Source: Brachynemurus nebulosus (lineage: Eukaryota > Arthropoda > Insecta > Neuroptera > Myrmeleontidae). From it: DNA of 64,000 bases. Position 1 is the first letter of the stretch, and each line of letters opens with the position of its first letter. A model generated the notes under the pieces. The model was not told the origin of the DNA. It was given only the letters and a program-made list of their open reading frames with translations, and searched no databases. A program made the position numbers and the translations under genes. Where the stretch lies: contig JAPWDM010000009.1 in the NCBI GenBank assembly GCA_035578155.1, positions 3,942,001-4,006,000 on the forward strand. The letters run 5' to 3'. Positions 1 through 12,775 of the stretch are shown here, piece by piece.

Positions 1-781
1 CAGCGCAACCTTGTGCGACGGTAACACCTCGGCGAATACGCGACTGATTCCGACTTCACGAGCGATACTGGTGGCGGTTACTCGATTATCGCCGGTTAAC
101 AGGAATACTTCAAGGCCCATCCGTTTCAGCGTGTACACGGCCAAGTGAGCTTCCGGTTTTACGATATCCGCCACACTGACAACGCCGATCAGAGTGCCGT
201 CGATGGCACACAGGACGGCAGTTCGTCCAAATTGTTCCTCCTCGGTCATGCGACTGTCCATTTCCACGGGGATTGTGAAACCGTTTCGTTGCATCCATTC
301 TCGGTTACCGATAATCACGTTGTAGTGCTCCTTAGTCGCTGAAGATGCTTCATTTTCGATGTTCAACAAGTTATGGAGATGCCGGACGTTGGTATCGTCT
401 TTAAATTGCACCAAGTCAATTGGCACCTCGTTCACGTGGAATGTTCCAAATGATCCAGGTCGCGTGGCATTCTTAAAATTTCTGATATGCTCGGATTGGT
501 CGGCGGAAATTAGCATCTGATCGATATACGAAACGGTACATTTTAAACCGCAACCGGGTACCATTTGGAAGTCGCTACATTTGCCTTGAATTTCGGAATT
601 AAGTATTTCCTTGGCGAATTTTACAATAGCTGCAGCAAAAAGAAACAATTATATTAGCGAATTTTCAGAATGGAATTCAGCTATTACAGCCACTGTCATG
701 CCGCGACTTGAGCGCGGGACTATGGCAGAAATTTGTTTTCAAGTGCCTAGACACCGAAAATAATATTCACTAAAATTTATG

Positions 782-879
<98 letters not shown>

Positions 880-1358
880 GTAAAGTATATAAATCTCGCT
901 GCGAAAATAGTGGGTAAATCTCACCCATGTAATTAATATTTGCCAATAAATTCCAATAAATTTGAATCAAAACTGTTTTTTTAAAAGAAAAAATTTGATA
1001 CTAAATATGGGTCAAAAAAGGGGCCCTTAAAAATTTTTTTAATCTGGTTCTGACCATCTCATTATTGTAAAATAAATTTTTTGTTTTTAAAAAAACATTT
1101 TGGAAACACATTTACGACCTAAGCTTGTTTAAAAAAATTGATTGAATTTTAGTCAATAAAATTATTTTCTACTTTTGACAATAAGAAGGTATTTATGCAT
1201 AATTTAGACAGGGCCGTACTTAGAAAAATTTTGAAACATCATGTAACCAGTTAATTTGCGATTTTCTCAAACTATCAATTCCGAAAAAATTCTTGTGGTT
1301 TTAGTGTCTACAGGGTGCAATTAGTCACACCTCAAAAGGACGAGTTAGTTTTTTTAAC

Positions 1359-1423
<65 letters not shown>

Positions 1424-4400
1424 GTACGATAACTCTGAACGAAATATCCAATTTTTACGAAATTTGGTGAGAATGTTGGAAGTCCTAAACCGTTGCACGA
1501 GTTTATTAACCAAACACGTCCGATGCCCGGAACATGTTTTTTTTTGACAATTTTCGTGAAAAAAATTAGTTTTTTGTCAAAATTTCCCCTTATTCAAAAA
1601 TTTTTGTGACATTTTTTTACACCATTGAAACGGGGAGAAAAAATCACACCAAAAAGATCTTTAAACTATTATTCTATGTCAACTAGTTTCCGAGAAAAAC
1701 TAACTTTTGTAAACGGAAATTCGCTATGTTATGCAGGATACTGCGACAGGGGTATTTTTGGAGTAGAACTTACCAGATGCAATTGGATGTTCACTGTGTA
1801 TTTCAGCGGTGGCAATCACCGCCAAAAATGTTGGCAACGAATACACCGGTCCACGGGAATAGAGCGACACCCTAACCACCTGGGGCACACCTTTTGTAAT
1901 CGTTCCAGTCTTGTCGAAAACAATCGCTTTCACCTAAAAAACGACCAAAGTCGTTAAAGGATTAATTTTAACGACAGAAAAATTGTCAATTATTACCTTA
2001 TGTGCATTTTCTAGTGGTTCAGCACCTTTAATTAGGATACCATTTTGTGCTCCGACACCGGTGCCAACCATAACCGCCGTTGGAGTTGCTAATCCTAATG
2101 CACATGGACACGCGATTGCCAACACGCTAATCGCACAACGAAATGCATATTGTAACACAATCTCCAATTTATTAAATTTCCCGGTGTCCATTGTCTATAA
2201 ACAATTTCAAATTATTATCTGGTGCCATCTGGTAATAAAAAATTGAAACTCACATGAACAGGTAACCAATCATGACGCCAGTAACCAATTATGATCCAAC
2301 CAATGAGAGTGAGTGATGATGCAGCTATGACCATCGGTACGAAATATCCGGCGATTTTATCGGCCAATTGCTGAATTGGCGCCTTACTGGTTTGCGCTTG
2401 TTCAACTAATCGGACAATTTGGTTGAGCGTTGAATTTTCGCCCGTGTGCGTCGCCACCATTATCAAAAGACCATTTTGATTAATCGAACTTCCAATTAAA
2501 ACCGAACCTAAATTTGAAAATTTTTGAAAATTAGACCCACATTCGTTTTAAGAAGTGTTTTTACGACTTTTGGATGGATACCTTTCTTTTTTGGAACAGG
2601 CATACTTTCACCAGTAATTAAACTCTCATCACAAGTGGAATATCCAGAAATCACACGGCCGTCAACCGGAACTTTGGCGCCTGGCACAACTTTTAGATAG
2701 TCGCCACGTTGAACCAGATCAACGTTGATCAGTTTCTCGGAGATAACTTGATTGTCCTTCCCAAGTTGTACCAGAACAGCTTCGGTGGCTTTCAGTGACA
2801 GCAATTTTGTTAAAGCTTCACTTGTTTTACCCTTCAAAATCATATACCAATAAGTATGAAATATTAGGGTGTGCCAAAAAAACATTTATATCTTTTTTTT
2901 CTTGCTCTCCACTCAAAATATCCTAGGATATGTCTAAACAAACATCCTCACCAAAGCGGAGCTCATAATTCCAATTTTTTGAGGTGCATCATCGAACCTA
3001 AAGTTTTCCCATTTAAATAACACGGAAAAAACGATTTTTTATATTATTTACTCCTGCAAACTATGAAGAAATTTTTTTTCCATAAAATGAATTAAAACAC
3101 CTTATTAAGCATTAAATTTTGGACAAAAAATTTCATTGAGTCAAATTTGTATCACCAATATGTCACTTTCTACAGAGCCTTAAAATTTAAATTTTTTGAA
3201 ATTTTGCTTTTTTTTACATTTTTAAGCTAAACTGTTAAAGATAGGACAAAAAGTTAAATGACAATTTTGTAGTCCAACTGACGCTTTATAAAAAAATTCC
3301 TTATGACTTTTTCGTATTATAAATAGTTACAAAGTTACAGACCCTCAAAGTTTATTTTACTTATAAAGTTTATTTTTACTGCTAAAAAATAAGTAAAATA
3401 AACTTTGAGGGTCTGCAACTTTGTAACTATTTGAAATACGATAAATTTGTCAGGAACTTTTTTGTAAAGCGTCAGTTGAACTACAAAATTGTCATTTAAC
3501 TTTTTGTCCTATCTTTAATAGTTTAGCTTTAAAATGTAAAAAAAAGAAAAATTTCAAAAAATTTAAATTTTAAGGCTCTCTAGAAAGTGATATATTGGTG
3601 ACAGAAATTTGACAATGAAATTTTTTGTCCAAAATTGAATGCTTAATAAGGTGCTTTGATTCATTTTATGGGAAAAAAATTTCTTCATAGTTTGCAGTCT
3701 TTCCTATGTTCTTTAAATGGGAAAACTTTAGGTTCGATGATGCACCTCTAAAAATTGGAATTATGAGCTCTGCTTTGGTGAAGATGTTTGTTTAGACATA
3801 TCCTAGGATATTTTGAGCAGAGAGCGAGAAAAAAAAAATATTAATGGTTTTTTGGCACACCCTAATGAAATATAGCCAAAGTAACTTAACTAAAAAATTA
3901 TTCTCACAACCAGGAATTTTACAACTCCTTTAGTTTTCGAACAAAATAAATAAATTTAAAAGATTAGCTTTTAAAATAACTGCTAATTTGATAATTTGAT
4001 ACATATTCATTAATTCATTGAAAATTATTTATATAAATAGCCTTACCTTTGCAATATGTTCAAGCCACCGTCCCAAACTGACGAAAACCAACAGCATTGG
4101 CGTCGTATCAAAAAACGTTTGAGGACTCGAATCCAATTGAAGTGCCATGGCGGCGGTAAGCACGCCAAACGAATAAATATACGATATAGATGTCGCTAGT
4201 GTAATCAACACGTCCATATTGGTTGTACGATGTTTTAGAGCTCTGTACGCCTGTTTATAAAAATGCCATCCGCCAAATATTTGCACGGGCGTGGAAAATA
4301 TGAACATAATTAAATTTTCTAGAGACAATCCGGGCAAAATACAACACATATTTTTATGATCTTCCGGATAGAGGGTCATGAGGGTCATAAAATAGGTCAT

Positions 4401-7400
4401 TGTGAGCATACACGGAGCCCCGAATATCAATGACACAAAGAACGTGTTGCGCCATCGTAAGATTTCCTCCTTGTGTTCTAAATACGCATGTCCGCTATCC
4501 TTGGCCGATAGTGGCGACGCGTTGAAGCCTAAATTATTAATGACGTCCGCAATGTCACGTGGACCGGTCATTTCGCTGTCATATTTAAAAACACCACGTT
4601 TTGTTGTCAGTGCAACCGATGCGGATTTGACACCGGGTAATTTTGAAACTGCACGTTCGATTTTATTTACGCAAGATGCGCATGTCATTCCGTTAATCTG
4701 TCAAAAAAAAAAAAAAAATGGAATCAGTTTTTGTTGAGGTTATTTTGTTGTTTTGTTTTTGTTTTTTTTTTGTTCCAATTTCTTACAATTAGTTCGACTT
4801 CTCCATCGCCTGAGCCGGAATCTATCACAGATGTTTCAAATCCGAGTTCGGTTATCGATGCGGCAATTTCGGCCGGCTGAATTACGGATGCGTCGTATTT
4901 GACTTCGGCTTTCGCTGCGAGTAAAGCCACTAGTAGACTTTTTACACCTAAAAACATGAATGATTATAATATTATATGAATGAATTATATGAATGATTAT
5001 AAGAGCGAAACTGTCGGTTATTTTGTACAATAATAATATATTTGTCTCCCCCTTTCCCACAAAAATTGTTTTTTCTTCTTTTCTTCTTTTTGTCCTTACT
5101 AAAACGGTTTCGATCGCTTTGGTGATCCTCTTCAGTAGTTTTTTCGCTGAAATAAAAAGGTTATTAATAAATTATATACCTAAAATAGAAGATATATGAA
5201 GAAAGTAAAAGAGAAAGAAAATTATGTTTCTAAACAGAAAAGAGAAAAATATATACCTAAAAAAGAAGAGAGAATGAATTAAGTACCTAAAAAAGAAGAG
5301 AAAATGAATTAAGTACCTAAAAAAGGAAAATTAAGTGCTTAAAAAAGAAGAGAAAATGAATTAAGTACCTAAAAGAAAAAAAGAAAATTAAGTATTGGAA
5401 AAAGAAAAGAGAATTAGGTAATTTAGGTACTTAATTCATTTTCTCTTCTTTTTTAGATACATAATATATTTTCCCTTTCCTTTTTAGGCACTTAATTTTC
5501 TCTATTCTATTTTAGTTACTTAATTTCCTTTTTTCTTTTAGGTACTTAATTCATTTTCTCTTCTTCTTTAGGCACTTAATTTTCTTTTTTCTTTTTTAGT
5601 ACTTAATTCATTTTCTCTTCTTTTCTAGGTACATAATCTATTTTCTCTTTTCTTTTTTAGGTACTTAATTCATTTACTCTTCTTTTTTAGGTACATAATC
5701 TATTTTCTCTTTTCTTTTTTAGGCACTTAATTTTCTCTTTTCTATTTTAGGTACTTAATTCATTTTCTTTTCTTTTTTAGGCACATAATCTATTTTCTCT
5801 TTCTTTTTTAGGTACTTAATTTTCTTTTTTCTTTTAGGTACTTAATTCATTTTCTCTTCTTCTTTAGGCACTTAATTTCTCTTTTCTCTTTTAGGTACTT
5901 AATTCATTCTCTCTTCTTTTTTAGGTACATAATCTATTTTTCTCTTTTGTATTTAGAAACATAATTTTTTTCTTTCTCTTTTACGTTCTTAATATATCTT
6001 CTATTTTAGGTACATAATTAATAACCTTTTTATTTCAGCGAAAAAACTACTGAAGAGGATCACAAAAGTGATCGGAACCGGTCTAGTAAGGAAAAAAAGA
6101 AGAAAAGAAGAGAAAACAATTTTTGTGGGGAACGAGTACAAATATATTATTATTGTACCCAAAAACATATTTTATTAACATAGTTTCGCCGAGTGTTTTC
6201 AAAAAATTTTGAAATTTTACCAGGAATTTTGGCACAATGTTTCTCAATGGCGGCCACACACGAACCACAGGTCATCCCTTTGATATGTAAATAGCATGTG
6301 GAAAAATTTTCTCCTTTGTCACCGGCCCCCGAAGAGTCAATATCCACTGAAACATTATGTTGCCCATCGCCAATCCGTTCTTTCTCCTTCACTTTATCCT
6401 TTTTCGCCGAAACTCCATTAACCGTTTTCACGTACGCATCGAAACCCATATCGTTAATATAATTCGAAATTTCCAATGCTGTCGTTTTATTCGTCACAAA
6501 ATTCACTACCGCCTCCTTCTTTTGTAAATCAACGTTAATATTTAAAATTCCCGGTTTTTCCGATATAAACGATTCAATACTATCTACGCATGACTGACAC
6601 GTCATGCCATCTACATGTATCGTACAAATACTCGAATGCGCTTGCGCGTCCGATAGTGATGCGTCAAATCCCATATCTTCAATGGCGGCACGAATCTCCT
6701 CCGGATTTGTAATGGATGCATCGTACTCGACATAACCGGCTTTTTCGTCCAAACTGACTCGAATACTTTTAACGCCATCTCTTTGTGAAATGACACCTTC
6801 GATTGATTCTACGCATGATCGACATGTCATTCCGTCAATTAGAATTTTTGTGTCACAAATTTGTGACTCGTTAGTAGAATGATCGTCGAGTAACGGTTTT
6901 GTTTGACTTTCTACCACGTGCGTCGATAATGGCGGCATTTTGGCGGGTTTTGATGGAATGTCGGTTGGTGATGGAATTTTAACGTCGCCCGGGGATTCCC
7001 TGTAAATAAAATTAATGAAAATACACGAAATTAAAAAATTGTTTTAACATCGTACATGTTTTTCTCGTGACAATAGTAATTCAGTTGTAACCTTTTAATA
7101 AGGTCTTTTTTCCTACATAAGTCAGTACGTGATTAAATCTCAATAAAAAAATTTATTTTATTATAAATTTCCTGTTTCATTGTACAAACAAAATTAATCG
7201 ATATGCATAATCAAACAATTAATATAAATAATACCATGATAAAATGAGTTTCTTAATAAATATGAAAAATTATTTTTGTACGAATTAAGGTGGTTAGTAT
7301 ACTGAAGCTTAATTATACTACTAAATTCCCAAAAATGTCGTTTATTGTCGCAAATTAACGTATCTGTTAATCGTAAAATTTCGTTTTTCCAAAATTTCCT

Positions 7401-8375
7401 TTTTTCTTTTAATTTTTTTTCACTTTTTTCTTATTTCTGATTTGAAATTACATTGAAAAAGTTCATTTTATAATTTTAAAAAAAATTAATAAATAAATTA
7501 GGATCGATCAAGAGCGAATCGGATTCGCACAATCAGGGTTTCGTACAAGAATTCTTACAATTCATAGAAATTTTTTTCACAAACTGGTAGTTTTCTTATA
7601 TTCCATAATTTCTAACCCTAGTAACAACAGGTTGTAAAAGAATACCAGTGCATAATGTAACCATATGGTAACAAAAACGTTAAAGGATTATACATATATA
7701 TTCTTTTCAAAAAATATTCATTGTTTCATATTGATAAATTTATAATGAGCAACACGCAAGCTTTCATTTTAATTAATTAATTTTTTTTAGCTGTAAAGCC
7801 CGTTTTGAAATATTTCCTTTTAAAGTGACCCAGTATCCTAACAAAGTTGCCGACTCCTATCCCACAAGATACAATAAAAGAATTTTTTAAAAATTTTAAA
7901 TTCAAAAACTGTACGCCAGAATTGGTTTAAAATTATGCACCAATCACTTTAAGGCTTTATCTAATTGATTAATGGTTTAAAAATTATTCTTTTAATGTAG
8001 GTCGCAAATTCTCACATGAACCAATAAGAAATATTTACATTTTTCAAGAAAATAATCTACATAAACATGTCTGACCCCCACATGACCCAACATAATCCGA
8101 CTAATAATTGAATAAACAAATCCTTTTAAAAAGTTTGAATAAGTATTTACCATTGTATGTCTTTTACAATATACTATATTCATTTTAAATCATTCATTGT
8201 TCTCTGATGTGACATACACACCAAAAAAAATTTTGATACACACGGTAGACAAAGAGAATAATACAATGTGAAAATAAAAGATAACATTATCTATTGTATT
8301 TTAACGATAGATGACTTACCAAAGAACATTATCGTCTGAATAACGTTTTAGGAGGGGTTTTTTATCGTTGGACAT
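1..8375 (-). CDS. ATP7: Copper-transporting P1B-type ATPase (ATP7), 3' end beyond window
   Basis: Pumps Cu(I) across Golgi and vesicle membranes using ATP. Coding exons, each bounded by GT-AG in matching phase: 8320-8375, 6221-6999, 4787-4947, 4047-4697, 2582-2831, 2254-2507, 1997-2194, 1774-1933 and 1-629, giving 1046 codons before the left edge. From the N-terminus there are four heavy-metal domains with GMTCxSC motifs (in exons 2, 2, 2/3 and 4), then membrane segments, TGES of the actuator (about residue 622), the CPC metal site (746-748), DKTGT with the phosphorylated Asp790, SEHP of the nucleotide domain (830-833) and TGDN of the hinge (about 1015). The start at 8375 opens a 19-residue first exon ending in a split Trp codon. 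The last membrane helices and C-terminal tail lie outside. Introns hold foldback elements and TA tracts. ATP7A and ATP7B cannot be told apart here; insects usually have one copy. Confidence 0.95.
786..875. repeat. (TA)n microsatellite, about 45 units
   Basis: Uninterrupted TA dinucleotides inside repeat A1, in an ATP7 intron. Confidence 0.95.
1363..1419. repeat. (TA)n microsatellite, about 28 units
   Basis: Second TA run in repeat A1, directly before the conserved ACGATAACTCT of the family. Confidence 0.95.
2865..3864. mobile_element. 1000-bp palindromic foldback element with 9-bp target duplication
   Basis: Lies wholly in the ATP7 intron between 2831 and 4047. The left half reads as the reverse complement of the right with scattered mismatches; the turn is near 3360-3375. 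Ends are TAGGGTGTGCC and GGCACACCCTA. The 9 bases outside each end are identical, ATGAAATAT (2856-2864 and 3865-3873), as expected of a target-site duplication. Inner landmarks mirrored on the two arms include ATCCTAGGATAT and TAGGTTCGATGATGCACCT. No ORF of note is present. Long inverted repeats with 9-bp duplications are typical of non-autonomous Mutator-like elements; that family assignment is inference. Confidence 0.85.
5023..6160. mobile_element. Foldback element with minisatellite arms in ATP7 intron
   Basis: In the intron between 4947 and 6221. Outer inverted repeats of about 150 bp share TACAATAATAATATATTTGT, CACAAAAATTG, GAGGATCAC/GTGATCCTC and TTCGCTGAAAT. Inside, the left part (about 5180-5410) is a tandem array of roughly 30-bp units containing GAATTAAGTACCTAAAA, and the right part (about 5415-6010) is the same unit in reverse orientation, repeated many more times and varied in length. 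No reading frame is seen. The architecture resembles foldback transposons whose terminal inverted repeats are built of short tandem units; no target duplication could be defined. Confidence 0.75.
7003..8319. other. ATP7 intron 1 (proximal), no feature seen
   Basis: AT-rich sequence between the first two proximal ATP7 exons. I found no ORF, array or clear terminal inverted repeat. Confidence 0.6.
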
Positions 8376-10648
8376 GTTTAAAAAATATAAAACAAATTCA
8401 AATAAAAGAAAACTTTAAATTTTCAACAATTACGCATTTATCACTATAATTAAATGTTATTGGGCAAGATTTTTATCAAACGAAACACAATTTTTTCTTC
8501 TTATCTTGAATTTACAACACCAGAGAACAGTAAACTGCTTGTATGTACTTAAACTGATACATAAAAGGTTAAATAAGCAAAGTTTAATTTATCTCTAGTG
8601 TTTTGCACTCATCACTTGAATTGTCGTGTAATAATTTGATTTGCACACGGTACAAATTAACACAATTTTTAATTAATTGTTATTACAAAAAGGGATGTAG
8701 ACTTGTTTAGGACTTATTAATAGATATTATTCTTATTTAAATATTATTATTTATTATATTTACATTTACAATAGTTAAATAACGTTTTATCAATTGTTGA
8801 TTTTAACAATTAAAAATGTATTGACAAGTTTACGTCAGCTCGTACAATCAAGAAAATATTATCATCCCTTCAACCACAAACGAATTTCTTATCGGACATG
8901 AAATAGATAATCGGTTTTCTAGAAAAACAAATATTATTGTCTACACGTCTGTTTATTTAGTTGATTAATAATGATAAAAAAAAAATGATTTTTTTATAAA
9001 AAAAAAAGTATAATTTAATTATTGTTAGAAAAAATTCATTTTTGATCGGTATTGGCAGTCTTTGCGGTTACATCTCTGAAAGATGTTTCATATTTTTGAC
9101 GCTTCTGATCAGGGTTTATGAATTATTAATTCTTATCCACGATTTTACTGATGTTTTCCTAAGTTAAAAGGTAGCCTATGTCCATTTACGTCCCCTCTGT
9201 TAACAATTCATTTTTTTTTTTAAATCAACTATTGTAATTTCATTGTTTTATCCTCGAAAAAAAAACATTTTCCCGAGGTAAAAGGTAGTCTATGCCCTTC
9301 TACGTCTTCTTCACTATTACTTTGCAAAATTTCAAGTCGTTTGGTTATGTGATTGAGGTCTTGAAGGTAACATAAACTTTTTAAATATATTTTCCCACGG
9401 GAAGTTATGTTTTTTCGGGGTAAAAAGTAGCCTATGTCCATCGCAAAGTTTCAAATCAATTACAAAGTTGAGCTGTTGTTATATGTAGTTAAGATTTTTG
9501 GAATTTTTTCAATTTGGGCAATTTTGATGTCTACAAAAGATGGAGGAAGTCAGTGATAATGGCAAACTATACAAAGAATGTTATGTAACTGATAAGATAA
9601 TTGATCACACAGTACTCTTAAGTACAAAAAAATTTGATTTAAATAAAAAATGGGTTAAATACACATCGGAATTATTTTAAAAATTAAAAAAAAAAAAAAC
9701 AATGTCAGGCTAATTTATTGAATATTAAATATTTTTAATAATATTTTGGTCAAGGATTTTCTATATATTTTTCTTCAATATCGATTAAAATTAAAAAATT
9801 TTTCATTTAAATGTTCCAGATCATTGCTTTGATTGTTCTGATCTTTTATAAGGACAAAAACCGTTAACTTATTAACTATTTAGCTCAGAAAATAGTCACT
9901 ACAGACACAGACGGTGTCATATATGACGGCTACGACGGCTACACAAATATTACTTGTATACTTTACGACACGTAATATTTTCGGTGATTTTCGGACTAAC
10001 TCGGCTCAAAAACTTATGTAACTCACCTAACAAAGTGCGTTCTGCTACTTTAATTGTTCGTACAATTAAAACAATTAATTTTACTTACCAAATCGATTAA
10101 TTTAAACAACAAAACTGACTAAAGTGATTGTGAAAACATTTTTTTGTTCTAATTTATAATAAAATCACTAAAAAAACAAACGCAATCACATCTTTTGCGC
10201 AAAAATTAAATTTCTGAATCACTTTCGGCCACAAAATTTAAATTTTTGAAAATATTTTTATCCGGTTAATGTTTTAAATTTGAATATTTTCGAACATTTT
10301 TTAAACAGATTTAATCAAAAACTAGATCATTATAACTCTACATTATACTCGTGTAGAAATAAGATCAGTTTTTCTCATTTTTGATACTTTCACTTCATAT
10401 AAATTTAATGTTTATAATAAAAATAGTAATTATTAACTATATTTTATTTAAAAGTAAATACTAGCCAGTTTATTTATGAATAGGTAGGTAACAAGCCACA
10501 TAATTGAGGTCTAAACGAAGGTAAAATTAGTGAAAGGGTTTATGTGTACATAATTGTGATTATACAGGATGCTTAATTTTTATTGAGAATAAAAAAAAGT
10601 ATGTTTTAACAAGCAAAAACGTTAAGATAATTTTCATTTTTAACCAAA

Positions 10649-11196
10649 TGAATGGGGAATTTGACTAATTTTGGGAAATTATTTTAAAACACATATATTT
10701 ATGTATTATGCATGTATACGTTTTTAATTTTTAAAAATAATGCCGAAAATTGTTAGAAAAAATTATTTTAGTATTTGTTCTCAAAAACTAAAACGCGAAA
10801 CGTTTATTAGCTGTTAGTTACGTCACATTCTCTAGATAGCAACAGGTGTCCTGTAACTAAGAAAAAAATGTTTATTTTTCCTGTAACTAGGAAAAGAAAT
10901 TGTTGATTTTTAAAAAAATTAATTAAATTTTGATTAATTTCCATAGTTATGTTTGCTAACCGGAAATTAAGTAGCGACACTAGTGGTGATAGTGTTGAAA
11001 TATAAGAGAAAGCAACGTCACAGCCCGTTTCTGCTTACGTGGATTTTAGCTAAAAAATTACTTTTTTAATTAAATTTTTTTAAATCAAATAATGATAGTT
11101 AAGATGAATTAGTATAATAAATTGCTGTCTTTTATTATAAATTTTCATTAAAATTTGTTTTAAGCGCTTTTCTTTGATACTATCAAATACCCCATT
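10649..11196 (+). repeat. Dispersed repeat F, copy 1
   Basis: About 545 bp closely matching 54357-54895 in EXT2 intron 1. Both begin GGGGAATTTGACTAATTTT, contain TTTATGTATTATGCATGTAT, GCTAACCGGAA and CAACGTCACAGCCC, and end AATACCCCATTA. The first and last dozen bases are inverted relative to each other (AATGGGGAATTTGA and CAAATACCCCATT), so a non-autonomous DNA transposon is likely. Confidence 0.7.
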
Positions 11197-11741
11197 AGTT
11201 TGAGGCCTATTCTTTTCAATTTTAATAAAAATTGAACCCGTAGCACTAATCGAAATTCGAATTTCATACTATAAGTGACACATTTTGGCAAAAAAAAATT
11301 TTGACCATTTTGATAGCGGAAATGGAAAGCTGGCGCCTAAATTATTCAGAATCTATAAATCAATTCTTACTTGAAGTATGCTTAAAATGAAAAAAGTGAA
11401 ATCTTTCACTCAATGACGTCATAAAGTACATAAAGATATTAAAAAGTTGTAAAAGTCGTAGCTTTAATGCTAAAAATAAAAAAAATTTAAGGGAACACCG
11501 TGGGTTGTGTTACAGATTTTCAGGCAAAATTTTGTAATTTTAATATAAAAAAATTGAACACTTTACAATTAAATTATCAAAAAAAAAATTCCTTGAAGTC
11601 CTTAACCAGAAAAAAAAACCAACCACATTTTACGTCAAATAAATCAAAATTTCATGTATATGATGTCTGTTCTGTTAAACAGTAAACAACCTATACAAAT
11701 TTGGCAAAAAAAAAAATTACTAATGGTAAAAAATCTAGAAT

Positions 11742-11839
11742 TACACATATCGCACCTCGGCAACAACAGAGCCACATCTTATATGGAGTTGTATGTATAG
11801 ACTGGACCCTGTTTTTCCCGAGGTGCGATATATGTGATT
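11742..11839. repeat. 98-bp inverted repeat
   Basis: ACACATATCGCACCTCGG at the left and CCGAGGTGCGATATATGTG at the right are near-perfect reverse complements with about 60 bp between. It could be a tiny TIR element. Confidence 0.7.
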
Positions 11840-12009
11840 GAATTTTTATATTTAAAAGTAATTAAAAATATTTCTTACAGATTGTATTGCATAAAGACAT
11901 ATTAAAAATTAAATATAACATAAAGGAATCGAAAAAAATGTGCCTATAAAAAACTGTCTTACTTCAGTTTATCAAAAACATAAAAATAATACGAAATACA
12001 GCTGTTTGA

Positions 12010-12775
12010 ACCTTTTTTATGCTACTTTTAATGTGGTTTTTAAAAAAAATGGCCACTAAAGTGCATAATGTGAATCAAAAGCTCGAGGAAATAAGAAACC
12101 TAAACATTAATTATAATAATTAATTTTGATAAAATTACTTATTGGCAGTTTTTAAACATTTAATCCAGAGAACAAGAGAACGAACATTACTATCTCTATA
12201 CTAGGGAAACGAGTGTAACCACAAAGGATAGAAAATAAACACCCACTATGTTATATATATGTGCACGCGGAGTTGTGTGTGTTAGTCCGTTGGATGTTGT
12301 GTGTATGGGTGTCTTGCATACATATATACATAATATGTACGTGGTGGTGGTGCGTATGATGTACGTATACCACGTACATATACCGTGTTAATACGAGAGG
12401 TAACAATATGACAACAATTGAAACATACCCATTGAGTGCTGGCGAATGAATGAGGACTAAGTAGCCTAAGATGCACATAAATGCCCATAAGTGATTGCAG
12501 AAAAGAGATAGTTGTATTCGTTCTATTTGTTCTGTGATTTGATCAGTACATTGCATAAGAATGTAAGTTATTGTATCATTAAATTTTTTTACAGATGTAT
12601 TTATTACAATTTTCATAATATTATAAAAATGAAATAACATGTTCTCATATATAATTTGTATACATATAAATTAATCTTGTTTAAAAAAAGCAACTTCTAA
12701 GCAAATCGTGAGATTTTGAGCGTTTTGAGTTACGTATTTTCGATGAAACTTTTTTTATGCGGTCCCAAATTGCAG
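12010..12775 (+). repeat. Dispersed repeat C, copy 1, interrupted
   Basis: Matches 28900-29910 in the opposite orientation. Shared marks are AAAAAAATGGCCA, TGCATAAT, TTTTTTTACAGATGTATTT, GAGCGTTTTGAGTTA and GATGAAACTTTTTTTATGCG. A stretch of about 350 bp (12185-12530), rich in GT and absent from the other copy, interrupts this one. An ORF of 129 codons on the minus strand spans the junction and looks accidental. Confidence 0.6.

Larger units (their letters stand above)
630..1773. repeat. ATP7 intron filled by dispersed repeat family A (copy A1)
   Basis: From about 655 to 1757 the intron matches four other stretches: 14660-15152 (same strand), 15540-15925 (inverted), 26905-27375 (inverted) and 57171-58145 (same strand). 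Shared marks in order are a start near AGCGAATTT, the phrase CGGGACTATGGCAG, a (TA)n tract after ACTAAAATTTA, then ACGATAACTCT, CACCATTGAAA, TTTCCGAGAAAAA, CGGAAATTCGCTATGT and a terminal GCGACAGGGGTATTT. Two (TA)n tracts sit here, at 786-875 and 1363-1419. No coding capacity is seen; apparent ORFs of alternating Tyr-Ile come from the TA tracts. Confidence 0.75.

Noticed and set aside
739..1513. Several ORFs of alternating Tyr-Ile on the minus strand
   Set aside because: They are translations of (TA)n microsatellites; the same happens at 57099-57443.
10000..10100. Minus-strand donors near 10022 and 10083 as coding ATP7 first exons
   Set aside because: In the phase needed for ATP7 exon 2 the frame upstream of 10083 has an in-frame stop; at most untranslated exons.
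12251..12640. 129-codon ORF on the minus strand with His/Thr-rich end
   Set aside because: It spans a GT-rich low-complexity stretch and part of repeat C; no domain, and the other repeat copy does not keep the frame.
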